Source: an uncultured Bacteroidales bacterium
GTDB taxonomy: Bacteria; Bacteroidota; Bacteroidia; Bacteroidales; F082
Length of the DNA: 55,705 nt
NCBI GenBank assembly: GCA_947307415.1
Contig: CAMZJA010000013.1
Location: 1 to 55,705, forward strand
Reading direction: 5' to 3'
The notes beneath the pieces were generated by a model. That model was not told where the DNA came from, did not search any database, and saw nothing but the letters and a program-made list of their open reading frames with translations. The number at the start of each line of letters is the position of its first letter. The stretch's first letter is position 1. Positions 33,156 through 41,604 of this stretch are shown piece after piece. The position numbers and the translations under genes are program-made.

Positions 33156-35215
33156 TATTTCTCAATTCTAATACGTGCATCGACTGCCACCACGTTCTTC
33201 GGGTTACCGAGCAACGGGTTGAGATCCATTTCAGCTATTTCAGGTGCTGCCATCACCAAGGCGGCGACTCTTGCAATCTGCTCTGCGTAGATGTCGACGT
33301 TGACTGGCTGCTGACCGCGAATGCCTTGTAAAATCTTGTATCCGCGAAGCTTTGTGAGTGCCTCTTTTGCCTCAGGTGCGCTGATTGGCACGAGGGCGCT
33401 CTGAACGTCTTTCAACACCTCGATGAAGATGCCGCCGAGGCCGAAGAACACCTGATGACCGAACTTCGGGTCACGGATGGCGCCGATGTAAACCTCAGTA
33501 CCGTCAAGCATCGGGTACATCTCCACTGCGTATGTGTCTTTGATAGCCATCAAACGGTCGAATTCCTTGCCGACGGTCTCAATGTCGCGCACGTTTAAGG
33601 TCACGCCGCCAACGTCTGATTTGTGAACAGGTCCCACGACCTTCATCACAAGCGGATAACCCACCTGGTTAGCGAAGTCGAGAGCCTGCTGTTTCTTGTC
33701 GACCACACGGATCTGCTTCTGTGCGATGCCTGCTGCGTCGAGTAGTTCGTAAATCTTATCCGGACCGATGTAGCCGTTTTCGCAGCTGTCGATGCATTTG
33801 CGGATGCGAGCCGTGTCGATCTTAGGCATCTCCACGTTCTCAGGCTGTGGCTTCGGAGTGTTGTAAACCTTGCAGATGGCATTGCCTAAAACACATTCTT
33901 CAGGGAAGTTGATGCGGCCTTTGGCGATGAAGTCGTTGATTTCGTCCTTCACGTTGATGATTGAAGGCAAAACAGGGAAGATAGGCTTCTTGCAGGTCTT
34001 CATCTTTTCATCCAACAGGTCGTAAACCTCTTTGTTGCTGAACAATCCAGGTGAACCGAAGATGACCACTGAGAAGTCGATGTCGGTATATTCGTTTTCA
34101 ACTGTGTCGATGATATATCCGAGCTGCTCGGCTGTTCCTGTTGCCAAGAAGTCGATAGGGTTACCCACGGATGAGCCTCCGAAGAGTTTTGCGAGCAGGG
34201 CAGGGCTTGCCGGATGTTCTTTCAATGAAGGAACTTCCATGCCGCCGTTCGACAGCACGTCGGTGAGCATCACGGCCGGACCGCCTGCGTGTGTGATGAC
34301 GGCGCAGCGTTTGCCTTTGATTTCTGGGTGCATGAACACGCCGCACACTGTTGTCAGTTCCTGACGGTTGTGGCAGCGCACTATGCCTGCTTTGCGGAAC
34401 AGGGCGTCGACCACGGCGTCGTTGGTAGCGAGAGCGCCAGTGTGTGACGATGCTGCGCGTGAACCGGCTGCTGAACCGCCAGATTTGATAGCTGCGATAT
34501 GGCATCCCTTGTTGATGAGGCTGCGTGAGTGTTTGAGCAATCTCTGTGGGTTGCCGATCTTTTCCATGTAAAGCATGATGACACGGCTCGATTTCACTGG
34601 GTCGAAGGTCTCGTCCAAGTGTTCCAAAACGTCCTCAATGCCGAGCTGAGCGCTGTTACCGACAGCCCATACGCTGTTGAACTTCAGGCCGTTACTGATG
34701 CCGTATTCCTTAATAAACACTGCTGTTGCGCCAGAACCTGTGATGAAGTCGACACCGTGAGGGTCGAGGCTCGGGATAGGGGTGTCGAAGCATCCAGCAT
34801 AGTTCACGTTGAGGAATCCAGTGCAGTTAGGACCGATTAAGCTGCCGCCCACGCTGTTGATGGTGTCGACGATATGTTTCTCGATCTCGGCGCCTTCGTG
34901 GCTCTCCTCTGAGAATCCGGCGCTGATGATAATGAAGCCTTTGCAACCTTTCTCTTTTGCCAAAACGTCCACTGTCTGCGCGCAGAACTTGGCAGCGATG
35001 CACAGGATGGCGCATTCCACCTGCGGAAGCTCATTGACACTTGCATAGCATTGAACGCCTTGTACCATGCTTTCTTTCGGGTTTACTGCGTAAACAGGAC
35101 CTCTGAACGGGCTCTCCAAAAGGTTTTTCAAAGCTTTTCCACCAGGTTTGTGAATGTCACTCGACGCACCGCACACAACGATGCTTTTCGGATTTAATAA
35201 CTCTTTTGCAATCAT
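33155..35215 (-). CDS. acyl-CoA synthetase (ADP-forming), alpha-beta fusion
   Basis: Converts acyl-CoA, ADP and phosphate to acid, CoA and ATP (or the reverse). The 686-residue chain holds the CoA-binding domain (NPKSIVVCGASSD and following), succinyl-CoA-ligase-like domains with the phosphorylated histidine H258 in ASSHTGALATND, and a C-terminal ATP-grasp half (from about 470; QKQIRVVDKKQQALDFANQV, MDLNPLLGNP). In anaerobes this enzyme gives ATP from acetyl-CoA or branched acyl-CoA in one step. The substrate cannot be read from the sequence. It is followed by a coupled membrane protein. The spacer before it contains the dagK heptad tract and no clear promoter box. Confidence 0.94.
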   Translation of the reverse strand: MIAKELLNPKSIVVCGASSDIHKPGGKALKNLLESPFRGPVYAVNPKESMVQGVQCYASVNELPQVECAILCIAAKFCAQTVDVLAKEKGCKGFIIISAGFSEESHEGAEIEKHIVDTINSVGGSLIGPNCTGFLNVNYAGCFDTPIPSLDPHGVDFITGSGATAVFIKEYGISNGLKFNSVWAVGNSAQLGIEDVLEHLDETFDPVKSSRVIMLYMEKIGNPQRLLKHSRSLINKGCHIAAIKSGGSAAGSRAASSHTGALATNDAVVDALFRKAGIVRCHNRQELTTVCGVFMHPEIKGKRCAVITHAGGPAVMLTDVLSNGGMEVPSLKEHPASPALLAKLFGGSSVGNPIDFLATGTAEQLGYIIDTVENEYTDIDFSVVIFGSPGLFSNKEVYDLLDEKMKTCKKPIFPVLPSIINVKDEINDFIAKGRINFPEECVLGNAICKVYNTPKPQPENVEMPKIDTARIRKCIDSCENGYIGPDKIYELLDAAGIAQKQIRVVDKKQQALDFANQVGYPLVMKVVGPVHKSDVGGVTLNVRDIETVGKEFDRLMAIKDTYAVEMYPMLDGTEVYIGAIRDPKFGHQVFFGLGGIFIEVLKDVQSALVPISAPEAKEALTKLRGYKILQGIRGQQPVNVDIYAEQIARVAALVMAAPEIAEMDLNPLLGNPKNVVAVDARIRIEK

Positions 35216-35230
35216 AATTCTATATTTTAA

Positions 35231-35258
35231 ACTCTATTATCTATTATCTGTTATCTCT
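35231..35258 (-). repeat. heptad tract over the dagK stop
   Basis: Plus-strand units ACTCTAT, TATCTAT, TATCTGT, TATCTCT in strict 7-nt steps. On the minus strand these read as GATAACA, GATAATA, GATAATA, so the last dagK codons (EITDNR and stop) are made of the repeat. Stops occur in all frames downstream. Confidence 0.75.
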
Positions 35259-36154
35259 GGTACCACAAATCTTATAGCCTGCTGTTTATTCTCCACCACA
35301 ATTCTTTCTCCTTCCAAAATCTCACCATCCAGCGAAACGCAGAATCCCTTTCCACCTTCAATTACCACCTGTTTCGCTTTGCGATAAACCACATATTTTG
35401 CAAACTTCGGATTGTCGAGATGCGTTCCGTTTGTGTAATATTTTTTTAGCAATGCGAACTTAATTCTCGACACCGGCTTGATGAGGCAAACCTCCAACCA
35501 GCCGTCGTCATTCAATGAGCGAGGTGCGCATAGGTAGCTTCCGCCTACATATTTTCCGTTCGCTATGGTGCAGAGACAGATTTTGCCGTCGTTGAGCTTC
35601 TCGCCATCGGCGTAGACAGTGCATTTTGTGCGCATTCCTGTCAGGAAAGCCCGAAACACAGCGATAGGATAGCACATCTTGCCTCCGATAATCGGGTAAC
35701 GCCTGATTTTATTCATCATTTTCGCCACAACAGAGTCGAGACCGAAATGTGTGGCGTTGAGTGCGAAACGATCGTTGACTTTCATTATGTCGACACGTTT
35801 TTCGGTGCCGTGCATGGTGTTTTCGACGTTTCTAAATGTTTGTAAATCAGCGTAATATTTGATATAGTCGTTGCCTGAGCCGTAAGCTAGGACAGCCAAG
35901 CTGGCATTCGGATAACCGTAGATGCCGCTTGCTACTTTATTAAGTGTGCCGTCGCCGCCACAAGCGTAAAAACGCACTTCCTCGTCGGGATGAGCCTCAA
36001 GGTAAGCTTTTATTTGGGCGACGTTATCTTTTGCTGAATCAGGTGTAAATAATTCATAGTCAATGACTTCGCTCTCGTTGGCGATTGCTTTCTCAACCTC
36101 TTTGAGGCAAGAATGCTCGCCAGCAACAGTATTAACAATGAAAATATGCTTCAT
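35237..36154 (-). CDS. diacylglycerol kinase family lipid kinase
   Basis: A DagK/YegS-like lipid kinase of 305 residues. The ATP-site motif GGDGT is at 66-70 (ACGGDGTLNKVASGI), and YGSGNDYIK plus the C-terminal VSLDGEI(L)EGER region match the family, which phosphorylates diacylglycerol or similar lipids. I start the gene at 36154 (MKHIFIVNTVAG): the promoter box at 36173-36180 puts transcription start near 36168, so an in-frame ATG at 36175 would lie upstream of the mRNA. The C-terminus is encoded by a heptad tract. Confidence 0.92.
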   Translation of the reverse strand: MKHIFIVNTVAGEHSCLKEVEKAIANESEVIDYELFTPDSAKDNVAQIKAYLEAHPDEEVRFYACGGDGTLNKVASGIYGYPNASLAVLAYGSGNDYIKYYADLQTFRNVENTMHGTEKRVDIMKVNDRFALNATHFGLDSVVAKMMNKIRRYPIIGGKMCYPIAVFRAFLTGMRTKCTVYADGEKLNDGKICLCTIANGKYVGGSYLCAPRSLNDDGWLEVCLIKPVSRIKFALLKKYYTNGTHLDNPKFAKYVVYRKAKQVVIEGGKGFCVSLDGEILEGERIVVENKQQAIRFVVPEITDNR

Positions 36155-36172
36155 CTCGTTCCCAAATTTTTG

Positions 36173-36203
36173 CAAAAATAGGGAATTTTACTAAAAGCAC
36201 CAA
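36173..36203 (-). promoter_or_regulatory. dagK promoter
   Basis: Minus strand TTG (36203-36201), 20-nt spacer, TATTTTTG (36180-36173). Start near 36168, leader about 14 nt. The -33 element lies next to the stop of the upstream thioesterase gene (36205). Confidence 0.65.
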
Positions 36204-36204
36204 A

Positions 36205-36936
36205 TTAATTTTTAATATAAGCGTAGGTGACGACTTTCCCGTCTTTTTTTATCGCGAAGAGCCATTCGCTGTCGACCTTTTTGCGGTAGATGCGCAGCAC
36301 GTCGCCTTCAAGGCTCTCAGCCTCGTAATGAATCTCTAACTCTTTGATATTCATGGCTTCAAGCTCCTTGATTGAAAAAGAGTCAAGAATCATCATGCAA
36401 TATTTCGTGTTGTTGGTGTGATGCGAGATGTCGATGTCGCAGGCTCGGATTGTCTTCTCGTAAACGAAGTCGTCGTCGGTGAAAATGTCTTTGAATTTCT
36501 TGAAGGTAGGTTCGCAGGCTTTTTCTGTAATGAATTGAATATCAGGATAATGTATGCTGTCGGTCTTTCTTAGGCGACGAGTCTCCTTGTCGAGGATCAC
36601 CCATTCAGCCAGAGCGTTGACTGCGGGCTCCATGTCAGTTTTCAGAATCTGATATGATCGGAAACATTTCAAAATCTCAGGTCCCGACGGCCAGGTCTTC
36701 AAAATCACGTCGTCGTGGTCTTTCACAACGCTTTTCATCTCGAATTTGATGCGTCGGACGACCCAAAAGGCGTTGTCGCGCTCACCCAGAGTGGGCTGGT
36801 CGATGCCGAGAAGGGTGGCGTTGGCGTCAGCAAGCTCCTCAAATAATGTCTGCATCATGAAAGGGCTAAGACGATTGATGCTGTCGCAGTAACTCGACAT
36901 CACCTTGAAATTCTTTGTATAATGATTGTTCTCCAT
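36205..36936 (-). CDS. acyl-ACP thioesterase
   Basis: Releases fatty acids from acyl carrier protein. The 243-residue double-hotdog protein begins MENNHYTKNFKVMSSYCDSI and shows the family segments NAFWVVRRIKFEM, WPSG and RACDIDISHHTNNTKYCMMI, the last containing the catalytic-region Asn-His of the second hotdog. A start 36 codons further upstream would add residues encoded by a palindromic intergenic repeat and is rejected. It is separated from the rRNA methylase gene by that repeat. Confidence 0.9.
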   Translation of the reverse strand: MENNHYTKNFKVMSSYCDSINRLSPFMMQTLFEELADANATLLGIDQPTLGERDNAFWVVRRIKFEMKSVVKDHDDVILKTWPSGPEILKCFRSYQILKTDMEPAVNALAEWVILDKETRRLRKTDSIHYPDIQFITEKACEPTFKKFKDIFTDDDFVYEKTIRACDIDISHHTNNTKYCMMILDSFSIKELEAMNIKELEIHYEAESLEGDVLRIYRKKVDSEWLFAIKKDGKVVTYAYIKN

Positions 36937-36951
36937 ATTCAAAATTTTATT

Positions 36952-37103
36952 GAGTTTCCTCGCACTTCGTGCTCGGAATGATAGCTTGTTTTGTTTTATT
37001 GTGGCGCGGCATGTATGTTCCTGCAAATTATAATGTTTCTTCAAGCCGCGCTTTTATGTCCATTTTTCTGTCTTGTCATTCCGAACCCCGAAGGGGTGAG
37101 GAA
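36952..37103. repeat. MITE-like nested inverted repeat
   Basis: Outer arms: TTCCTCGC...GGAATGA (36956-36981) and TCATTCCG...GTGAGGAA (37076-37103), each itself a small hairpin. Inner arms: GCGCGGC (37004-37010) and GCCGCGC (37045-37051), 34-nt loop. The element fills the whole gap between the methylase stop and the thioesterase start. GTCATTCCGA-type repeats are common in Bacteroidetes genomes. No coding capacity. Confidence 0.75.
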
Positions 37104-37105
37104 CC

Positions 37106-37876
37106 TCATTTAATTCTTCTTTGTCGGATTGCCTCAAATGTGACAATTGCAGTAGTTACGCTCACATTCAATGAGTCTGCAATTCCATTCATCGGGATGA
37201 TGATGTTCTGGTCGGCGGCGTTGACCCATTGCTGTGAGATGCCTGTCGCTTCGGTTCCCATCACTATGGCCGATGCCTTCTTGAAGTCGGCGTCGAGGTA
37301 GTCGATGGACGCTTTCAGATATGTGCAATAAATCGTTATGTTGTTGTTTTTCAACCATTTGATGCATTCTTCCGACGAGCAGGCAAACAGCGGCACCGAG
37401 AATATGCATCCCACGCTGGCTCGTATGGCGTTAGGGTTGTATAAATCCGTTCTCGGGTCGGCGATGATGACGGCGTCGACGCCTGCAGCGTCGGCGGTAC
37501 GCATCACGGCACCGAGGTTGCCAGGTTTTTCAACCGTTTCGAGCACTATGATGAGTGGGTTTTTCTTTGGCTTAAACTGTTGTAAGTCGGCGTATTTAGG
37601 AATGGCTACTGCAAGAAGTCCGTCGCTGCCTTCACGGTAGGCGATTTTCTCGAACACGTCCAATGAGACCTCCTCAATCGAGCGCGCCGTCATTTCTGCT
37701 CCCTCTCGCGCTATCTCGGGACAAACAAACAACGTGTCTATTTCAAATCCGCACGCCACGGCGCGCTCAATCTCGCGGCGTCCTTCGATGAGGATGCGGT
37801 TCTGCTCACGGCGCTCCGAGGCCTTCTCTAACTTAATGATATTCTTGATCTTAGGATTTGTTTTGCTCGTAATCAT
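37106..37876 (-). CDS. TrmH/SpoU family RNA methyltransferase
   Basis: A 256-residue 2'-O-ribose methyltransferase with a substrate-binding N-terminal part (MITSKTNPKIKNIIKLEKAS, then NRILIEGRREIERA) and the knotted SPOUT domain: ETVEKPGNLGAVMRTADAAG, VMGTEATGIS and IPMNGIADSLNVSVTTAI. The exact tRNA or rRNA target is unknown. The ATG at 37876 overlaps the EamA stop as ATGA. A longer frame from 38104 would lie inside the EamA gene and its extra residues look like noise. Confidence 0.94.
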   Translation of the reverse strand: MITSKTNPKIKNIIKLEKASERREQNRILIEGRREIERAVACGFEIDTLFVCPEIAREGAEMTARSIEEVSLDVFEKIAYREGSDGLLAVAIPKYADLQQFKPKKNPLIIVLETVEKPGNLGAVMRTADAAGVDAVIIADPRTDLYNPNAIRASVGCIFSVPLFACSSEECIKWLKNNNITIYCTYLKASIDYLDADFKKASAIVMGTEATGISQQWVNAADQNIIIPMNGIADSLNVSVTTAIVTFEAIRQRRIK

Positions 37877-38766
37877 GCTTTCGTCTCCTTCTTTTTTAAC
37901 TGTGCGAAAATCAAACCTACAACAACTAAAACTATACCTAATATTTTGTTGCTTGATAGTGCCTCGAGTCCTAAAATGAAGCTGAAAATACCGGTAAACA
38001 CCGGAATCAGATTGCTGTAGACGTTGGCTCTCGACGCGCCGAGCCTGCTGAACGCGAAAGCCCACAACGAGTAGGCGACAGCGCTGCAAAGCACTCCGAG
38101 ACATACCAACGGAACGATATATTCACTCACATTACAGAAACTCGACGGCTCGAACTGCTCCATAATGATGGTCAGCGGGATGAAATAAATCATGCCGACG
38201 ATGTTTTGCATCCAAGTGATTGTCAATGGTTTATATAGTTTTGTGAGCTTCGCCAACGAGATGGAGTAACCTACTGCCACCAGCACCGCGCAGAACAGAA
38301 AAATCACGCCTTTTGTCGATGCCACGAACTCAAGATCTTTGTTAAGAAGCATCACCATAACGCCAACAAACGAGATGATAAATCCCACGATGTTCATAGG
38401 AGTAAGCTTCTCTTTCAGGAAAATTGACGCCGCGACGGGTGTCACCAACGGAATCATCGCGATTATTGCCGACCCGATGATAGGTGAGGTGCTCTTCAAA
38501 CCATAGCCCTCAAAGATGAAATATAGAAACGGCTCGAACATCGCTGCCAAGGCGAAAAGGCCGAGGTGCTTGCGCTCGACTCTCTCATTCAGCTTGAACA
38601 AGAAAAGTATCGCCGTGAAGAAAATAGTAGCCACCACGAGGCGCAGGAATATAGTCGCCGTGGGGTTCAGGTTGCGGTACACCTGCGTCGACCAGATAAA
38701 CGATAACCCCCAGATTATCATGGCGATAACGCCTGCAATATGAACTATGTAATTTCTGTTTTTCAT
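37873..38766 (-). CDS. EamA/DMT family transporter
   Basis: A 297-residue inner-membrane protein with ten predicted helices in two EamA repeats (first: IAGVIAMIIWGLSFIWSTQV; second begins around residue 150, and contains SAVAYSLWAFAFSRLGASRA). Such proteins export metabolites or amino acids; substrate unknown. The start codon at 38766 immediately follows a promoter box (TATTTTTGCACC), so the mRNA may be leaderless. It is coupled to the methyltransferase gene by a 4-bp overlap. Confidence 0.92.
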   Translation of the reverse strand: MKNRNYIVHIAGVIAMIIWGLSFIWSTQVYRNLNPTATIFLRLVVATIFFTAILFLFKLNERVERKHLGLFALAAMFEPFLYFIFEGYGLKSTSPIIGSAIIAMIPLVTPVAASIFLKEKLTPMNIVGFIISFVGVMVMLLNKDLEFVASTKGVIFLFCAVLVAVGYSISLAKLTKLYKPLTITWMQNIVGMIYFIPLTIIMEQFEPSSFCNVSEYIVPLVCLGVLCSAVAYSLWAFAFSRLGASRANVYSNLIPVFTGIFSFILGLEALSSNKILGIVLVVVGLIFAQLKKKETKA

Positions 38767-38770
38767 GGTG

Positions 38771-38778
38771 CAAAAATA
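38771..38778 (-). promoter_or_regulatory. EamA promoter, start codon at about +1
   Basis: TATTTTTG on the minus strand, then CACC and the ATG. The distance is identical to that in bamD. No TTG at the right distance is seen, so the box is judged on the -7 motif alone. Confidence 0.5.
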
Positions 38779-38792
38779 GTCAAAAAAATTGA

Positions 38793-38822
38793 TTGTCTCT
38801 TCAAAATATTTTTGTATTTTTG
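38793..38822 (+). promoter_or_regulatory. promoter of PHP-like gene
   Basis: TTG (38793-38795), 19-nt spacer, TATTTTTG (38815-38822): a full match to the Bacteroidetes promoter. Start near 38827 and leader of about 15 nt. It rules out a start at 38740. Confidence 0.75.
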
Positions 38823-38841
38823 TTGTTTATTATATGTGCAA

Positions 38842-40032
38842 ATGAAAAAAATATTTAAATATTTGCTATGCATCGTCGGTGCATTCATCGCCTTTCTCAT
38901 CGCGATGAATATCTTCGTGCCCGTCTACGTCTTCGACACTCCTGTACCGTTTCATGGCGATTATCTCCACAATCCTTATCAGGATATCGACTCAACCTAT
39001 TGGAAATGCTGCAATTTTCACGGACATACCCGCCAGTACGGTGGCGTCACCAACGGCCGTAACAACGGCAACGAGGTCTACGACAGCATGTATCGCATGT
39101 TCGGTTACGATCATGTCGGAATATCCGATTATAATAAGGTAAATGCTTATGAGGACGGTCGCGATCCAGGCTTCATCCCCGGCTACGAGCACGGCTACAA
39201 CGTTTGGAAAACGCATCAGGTGTGCCTCGGCACTAAAAAAGTGCGCCGTATTGATTATTTCTTTTACCAGACTTTAAGTCATAAACAGCACATGCTCAAT
39301 AGGTTAGGCGAGCAAAACAGAGTGGTGGCGGTGGCGCATCCGAGTTTCGTCGAAGGAAGCTATAACGTGCGCGACATGAAATATCTCAGCAATTACAAGG
39401 TTCTTGAGGTTCTGAACGGTTTTGTCAACTCGCCTGAACATTGGGATATGGCACTTTCAAACGGCCATCTTGTGTATCTTATTGCCGACGACGACACTCA
39501 CGACGTGCTGAAAGTCAACGATATAGCGCTTAAAATCACATATCTGAGCGCCAAAGACAACGACGCTAACCAGCTTTACGACGCGCTGCTTTCAGGCAAG
39601 GCTGTCGGCATTGACTTCGATTTGGACAGGTCAGAAGAGATGGATCATAAGGTGGAGCGTTTCAAACGCGATATACCTTATTTAAATAGTGCGAAACTAA
39701 ATGGCAGCGAATTCATCGTAAATGTCACGAAACCGATAAAAAAAGCTGAGTTTGTCGGACAAAGCGGCACGGTTTTGCAGGCAGAAGAGTTCAAAAAAGC
39801 CGACTCTGTTTTCCATACATCTTACGAGATTCAACCTTCCGACCAATATGTCCGTACTGTCCTTACATTCTTCGACGGCACCAGCATGTGGCTCAACCCA
39901 GTCACACGCCACGAAGACGCTCAGATAACCAAACAACGCCTCGATCACATCTCTTACCCTTGGACCGCGGCGCTGTGGGGCATTTACATAGGAATTTTTG
40001 CACTTATAGTAATACTAATCAGAAAGAAATAA
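38842..40032 (+). CDS. membrane-anchored PHP-domain-like protein
   Basis: A 396-residue protein. Residues 8-30 form a signal anchor (LLCIVGAFIAFLIAMNIFVP) and 375-393 a C-terminal membrane helix followed by RKK. Between them is a PHP-like metal-dependent hydrolase domain: FHGH with H60 and H62, DHVGISDYN, a GYEHGYN segment, AHPSF and a late DDDTHD. The usual DH after the IS/IT strand is here DYN, so activity is uncertain. It should face the periplasm. The start at 38842 is fixed by the promoter. It converges on nadE across a long hairpin. Confidence 0.8.
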   Translation: MKKIFKYLLCIVGAFIAFLIAMNIFVPVYVFDTPVPFHGDYLHNPYQDIDSTYWKCCNFHGHTRQYGGVTNGRNNGNEVYDSMYRMFGYDHVGISDYNKVNAYEDGRDPGFIPGYEHGYNVWKTHQVCLGTKKVRRIDYFFYQTLSHKQHMLNRLGEQNRVVAVAHPSFVEGSYNVRDMKYLSNYKVLEVLNGFVNSPEHWDMALSNGHLVYLIADDDTHDVLKVNDIALKITYLSAKDNDANQLYDALLSGKAVGIDFDLDRSEEMDHKVERFKRDIPYLNSAKLNGSEFIVNVTKPIKKAEFVGQSGTVLQAEEFKKADSVFHTSYEIQPSDQYVRTVLTFFDGTSMWLNPVTRHEDAQITKQRLDHISYPWTAALWGIYIGIFALIVILIRKK

Positions 40033-40095
40033 TCAAGCAAAAAAGCAGGCCTTTGAAACGATAGTTTCCAGACTGCTGTTTGCTTGATTATTTCT
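40025..40095. terminator. long bidirectional hairpin between PHP-like gene and nadE
   Basis: AGAAATAATCAAGCAAA (40025-40041) and TTTGCTTGATTATTTCT (40079-40095) are perfect 17-bp arms. Inside, GCAG/CTGC and GAAAC/GTTTC with a GATA loop extend the stem. The left arm contains the last codon and stop of the PHP-like gene; nadE ends 11 bp beyond the right arm. Likely a terminator for both convergent genes, though it has no classic U-tract. Confidence 0.85.
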
Positions 40096-40106
40096 GATAT
40101 CAAAAA

Positions 40107-40853
40107 CTACAGACTGAAATGCGGAATCGGCTCTAATTTGAACAGATTCTTCGCATGCTTGTCGTCAATCTTCGCCTTAATAACTGGATCTTCGCAAACG
40201 CCAGTGCGGATGTACTTGTCCAAAGTGGCGTAGGTGAAGCCTAAGTTATCTTCGTCGCTCTTGCCGCACAAGCCGTCGGACGGTGTCTTTTCAACCAACT
40301 CGATAGGCAATCCTAATTCTTTTCCGACAGCCTTCACCTCCTGTACTGTGAGTCCACCGAGAGGTGAGAAGTCGCCTGCTGAGTCGCCGTAGCGTGTGCT
40401 GTAGCCAACCCAGTCTTCGGAGAGGTTGCAGGTGTTCGCCACGCGACCGTTCACTGATTGTGAGACGGCGTAGGCTGCTGTCATCCTCAAACGTGGTGGC
40501 ATGTTGATAACTGTCTGATTTGCAACGTCTGTGCCTAAAGTGGCGAGTTGTTTTTTTACCTCCGCCATCAAAGCGTTGTATGTCTCGCCAATGTTTACGC
40601 ACACATATTTTATTCCAAGGTGGTTGATGAGTTTCATGCTGTCGGCGATGTCGCTCTGCACTCCGTTGGGCATCGTTACGCCATAAACGCGGTCTTTGCC
40701 CAGCGCCTCGACGCATAATCCGGCCACTATGCTGCTGTCTTTGCCTCCTGAGATGGCGACCACGGCGTTGCAACCCGGACCGTTTTGCTCAAACCAGTCC
40801 CTAATCCATTGAACCACACGGTCTTTTACTTCTTTTGCATTGAATTCTTTCAT
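40107..40853 (-). CDS. nadE: NAD(+) synthase
   Basis: Amidates nicotinic acid adenine dinucleotide to NAD. At 248 residues it is the short ammonia-dependent form, without a glutaminase domain. The PP-loop SGGKDSS begins at residue 35; downstream are NTCNLSEDWVGYSTRYGDSA and the substrate loop TPSDGLCGKSDEDNLGFTYA, both typical. The start overlaps the yggS stop by 4 bp, so nadE is co-translated from the yggS promoter. Confidence 0.96.
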   Translation of the reverse strand: MKEFNAKEVKDRVVQWIRDWFEQNGPGCNAVVAISGGKDSSIVAGLCVEALGKDRVYGVTMPNGVQSDIADSMKLINHLGIKYVCVNIGETYNALMAEVKKQLATLGTDVANQTVINMPPRLRMTAAYAVSQSVNGRVANTCNLSEDWVGYSTRYGDSAGDFSPLGGLTVQEVKAVGKELGLPIELVEKTPSDGLCGKSDEDNLGFTYATLDKYIRTGVCEDPVIKAKIDDKHAKNLFKLEPIPHFSL

Positions 40854-41521
40854 ATATTATAATTCCTTTCTCCAAAAATCTTACTTCCGACTCTCACCAT
40901 GGTCGAACCTTCTTCGATGGCAATCGGATAATCGTGCGACATTCCCATTGAAATCTCCTTAAACCATTCACAATCAGCGAAATACTTCGATTTTAAGGTT
41001 GTGAAAATCTCTTTCAGATGATGAAATTCCTTGCGGACCTGTGTCATGTCGTCGGTGTTCGTCGCCATTCCCATCACACCGCAAATTTGGATGTTTTTCA
41101 TTGCCTTGAAAATGTCGGAATTCAGGATTTCCTCAGCTTCTGCCATGTCGAGGCCAAATTTCGTCTCCTCTTCCGCGATGTGGAACTGCAACAGACAGTC
41201 GACAACACGGTTGTGCTTAATCGCTTCTTTATTAACGGCTTGCAACAGGTTGAAAGTGTCGATGGAATGAATCAGTTTCACGTATGAAACGATATATTTG
41301 ATTTTGTTTGTCTGCAAATGCCCGATGAAATGCCAGTCGATGTCCTTTGGCAGCACCTCGTGCTTGTCGCGCATCTCGAGCGCATGATTCTCGCCGAAAA
41401 CGCGCTGTCCGGCGTCGTAGGCTTCTTGCAGATCTTCAACGGGTTTCGTCTTTGAAACCGCCACCAGCAAAACTCCCGAAGGGATGGTTTCTCTTATTTT
41501 TTTCAAATTTTCCTTGACCAT
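40850..41521 (-). CDS. YggS family pyridoxal phosphate homeostasis protein
   Basis: A 223-residue single-domain alanine-racemase-like barrel that binds PLP and balances vitamin B6 and amino-acid pools. The PLP lysine is K24 in LLVAVSKTKP; FGENHALEMRDKHE, WHFIGHLQTNK and SMGMSHDYPIAIEEGSTMVR are the family signatures. It begins the yggS-nadE operon with a leader of about 17 nt. Confidence 0.95.
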   Translation of the reverse strand: MVKENLKKIRETIPSGVLLVAVSKTKPVEDLQEAYDAGQRVFGENHALEMRDKHEVLPKDIDWHFIGHLQTNKIKYIVSYVKLIHSIDTFNLLQAVNKEAIKHNRVVDCLLQFHIAEEETKFGLDMAEAEEILNSDIFKAMKNIQICGVMGMATNTDDMTQVRKEFHHLKEIFTTLKSKYFADCEWFKEISMGMSHDYPIAIEEGSTMVRVGSKIFGERNYNI

Positions 41522-41542
41522 ATCAACAAAAATTTAATCATG

Positions 41543-41550
41543 CAAAATTA
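41543..41550 (-). promoter_or_regulatory. yggS-nadE promoter (-7 TAATTTTG)
   Basis: TAATTTTG on the minus strand followed by CATG; transcription should start near 41538. It is divergent from the promoter at 41695 and lies 55 bp from the box array. Confidence 0.55.
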
Positions 41551-41604
41551 TCAAAAATTTTTTAATAATCAGTCAATATTTTTTCGTAAAAACAAACGCA
41601 TTTT

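Noticed and set aside
36937-37044. N-terminal extension of the acyl-ACP thioesterase
   Set aside because: It is encoded by the palindromic repeat; the ATG at 36936 matches family length.
37877-38104. N-terminal extension of the TrmH-family methylase
   Set aside because: The extra residues are inside the EamA gene in another frame and have low-complexity Arg/Gln/Ser composition; the ATGA overlap at 37876 gives the family's normal N-terminus.
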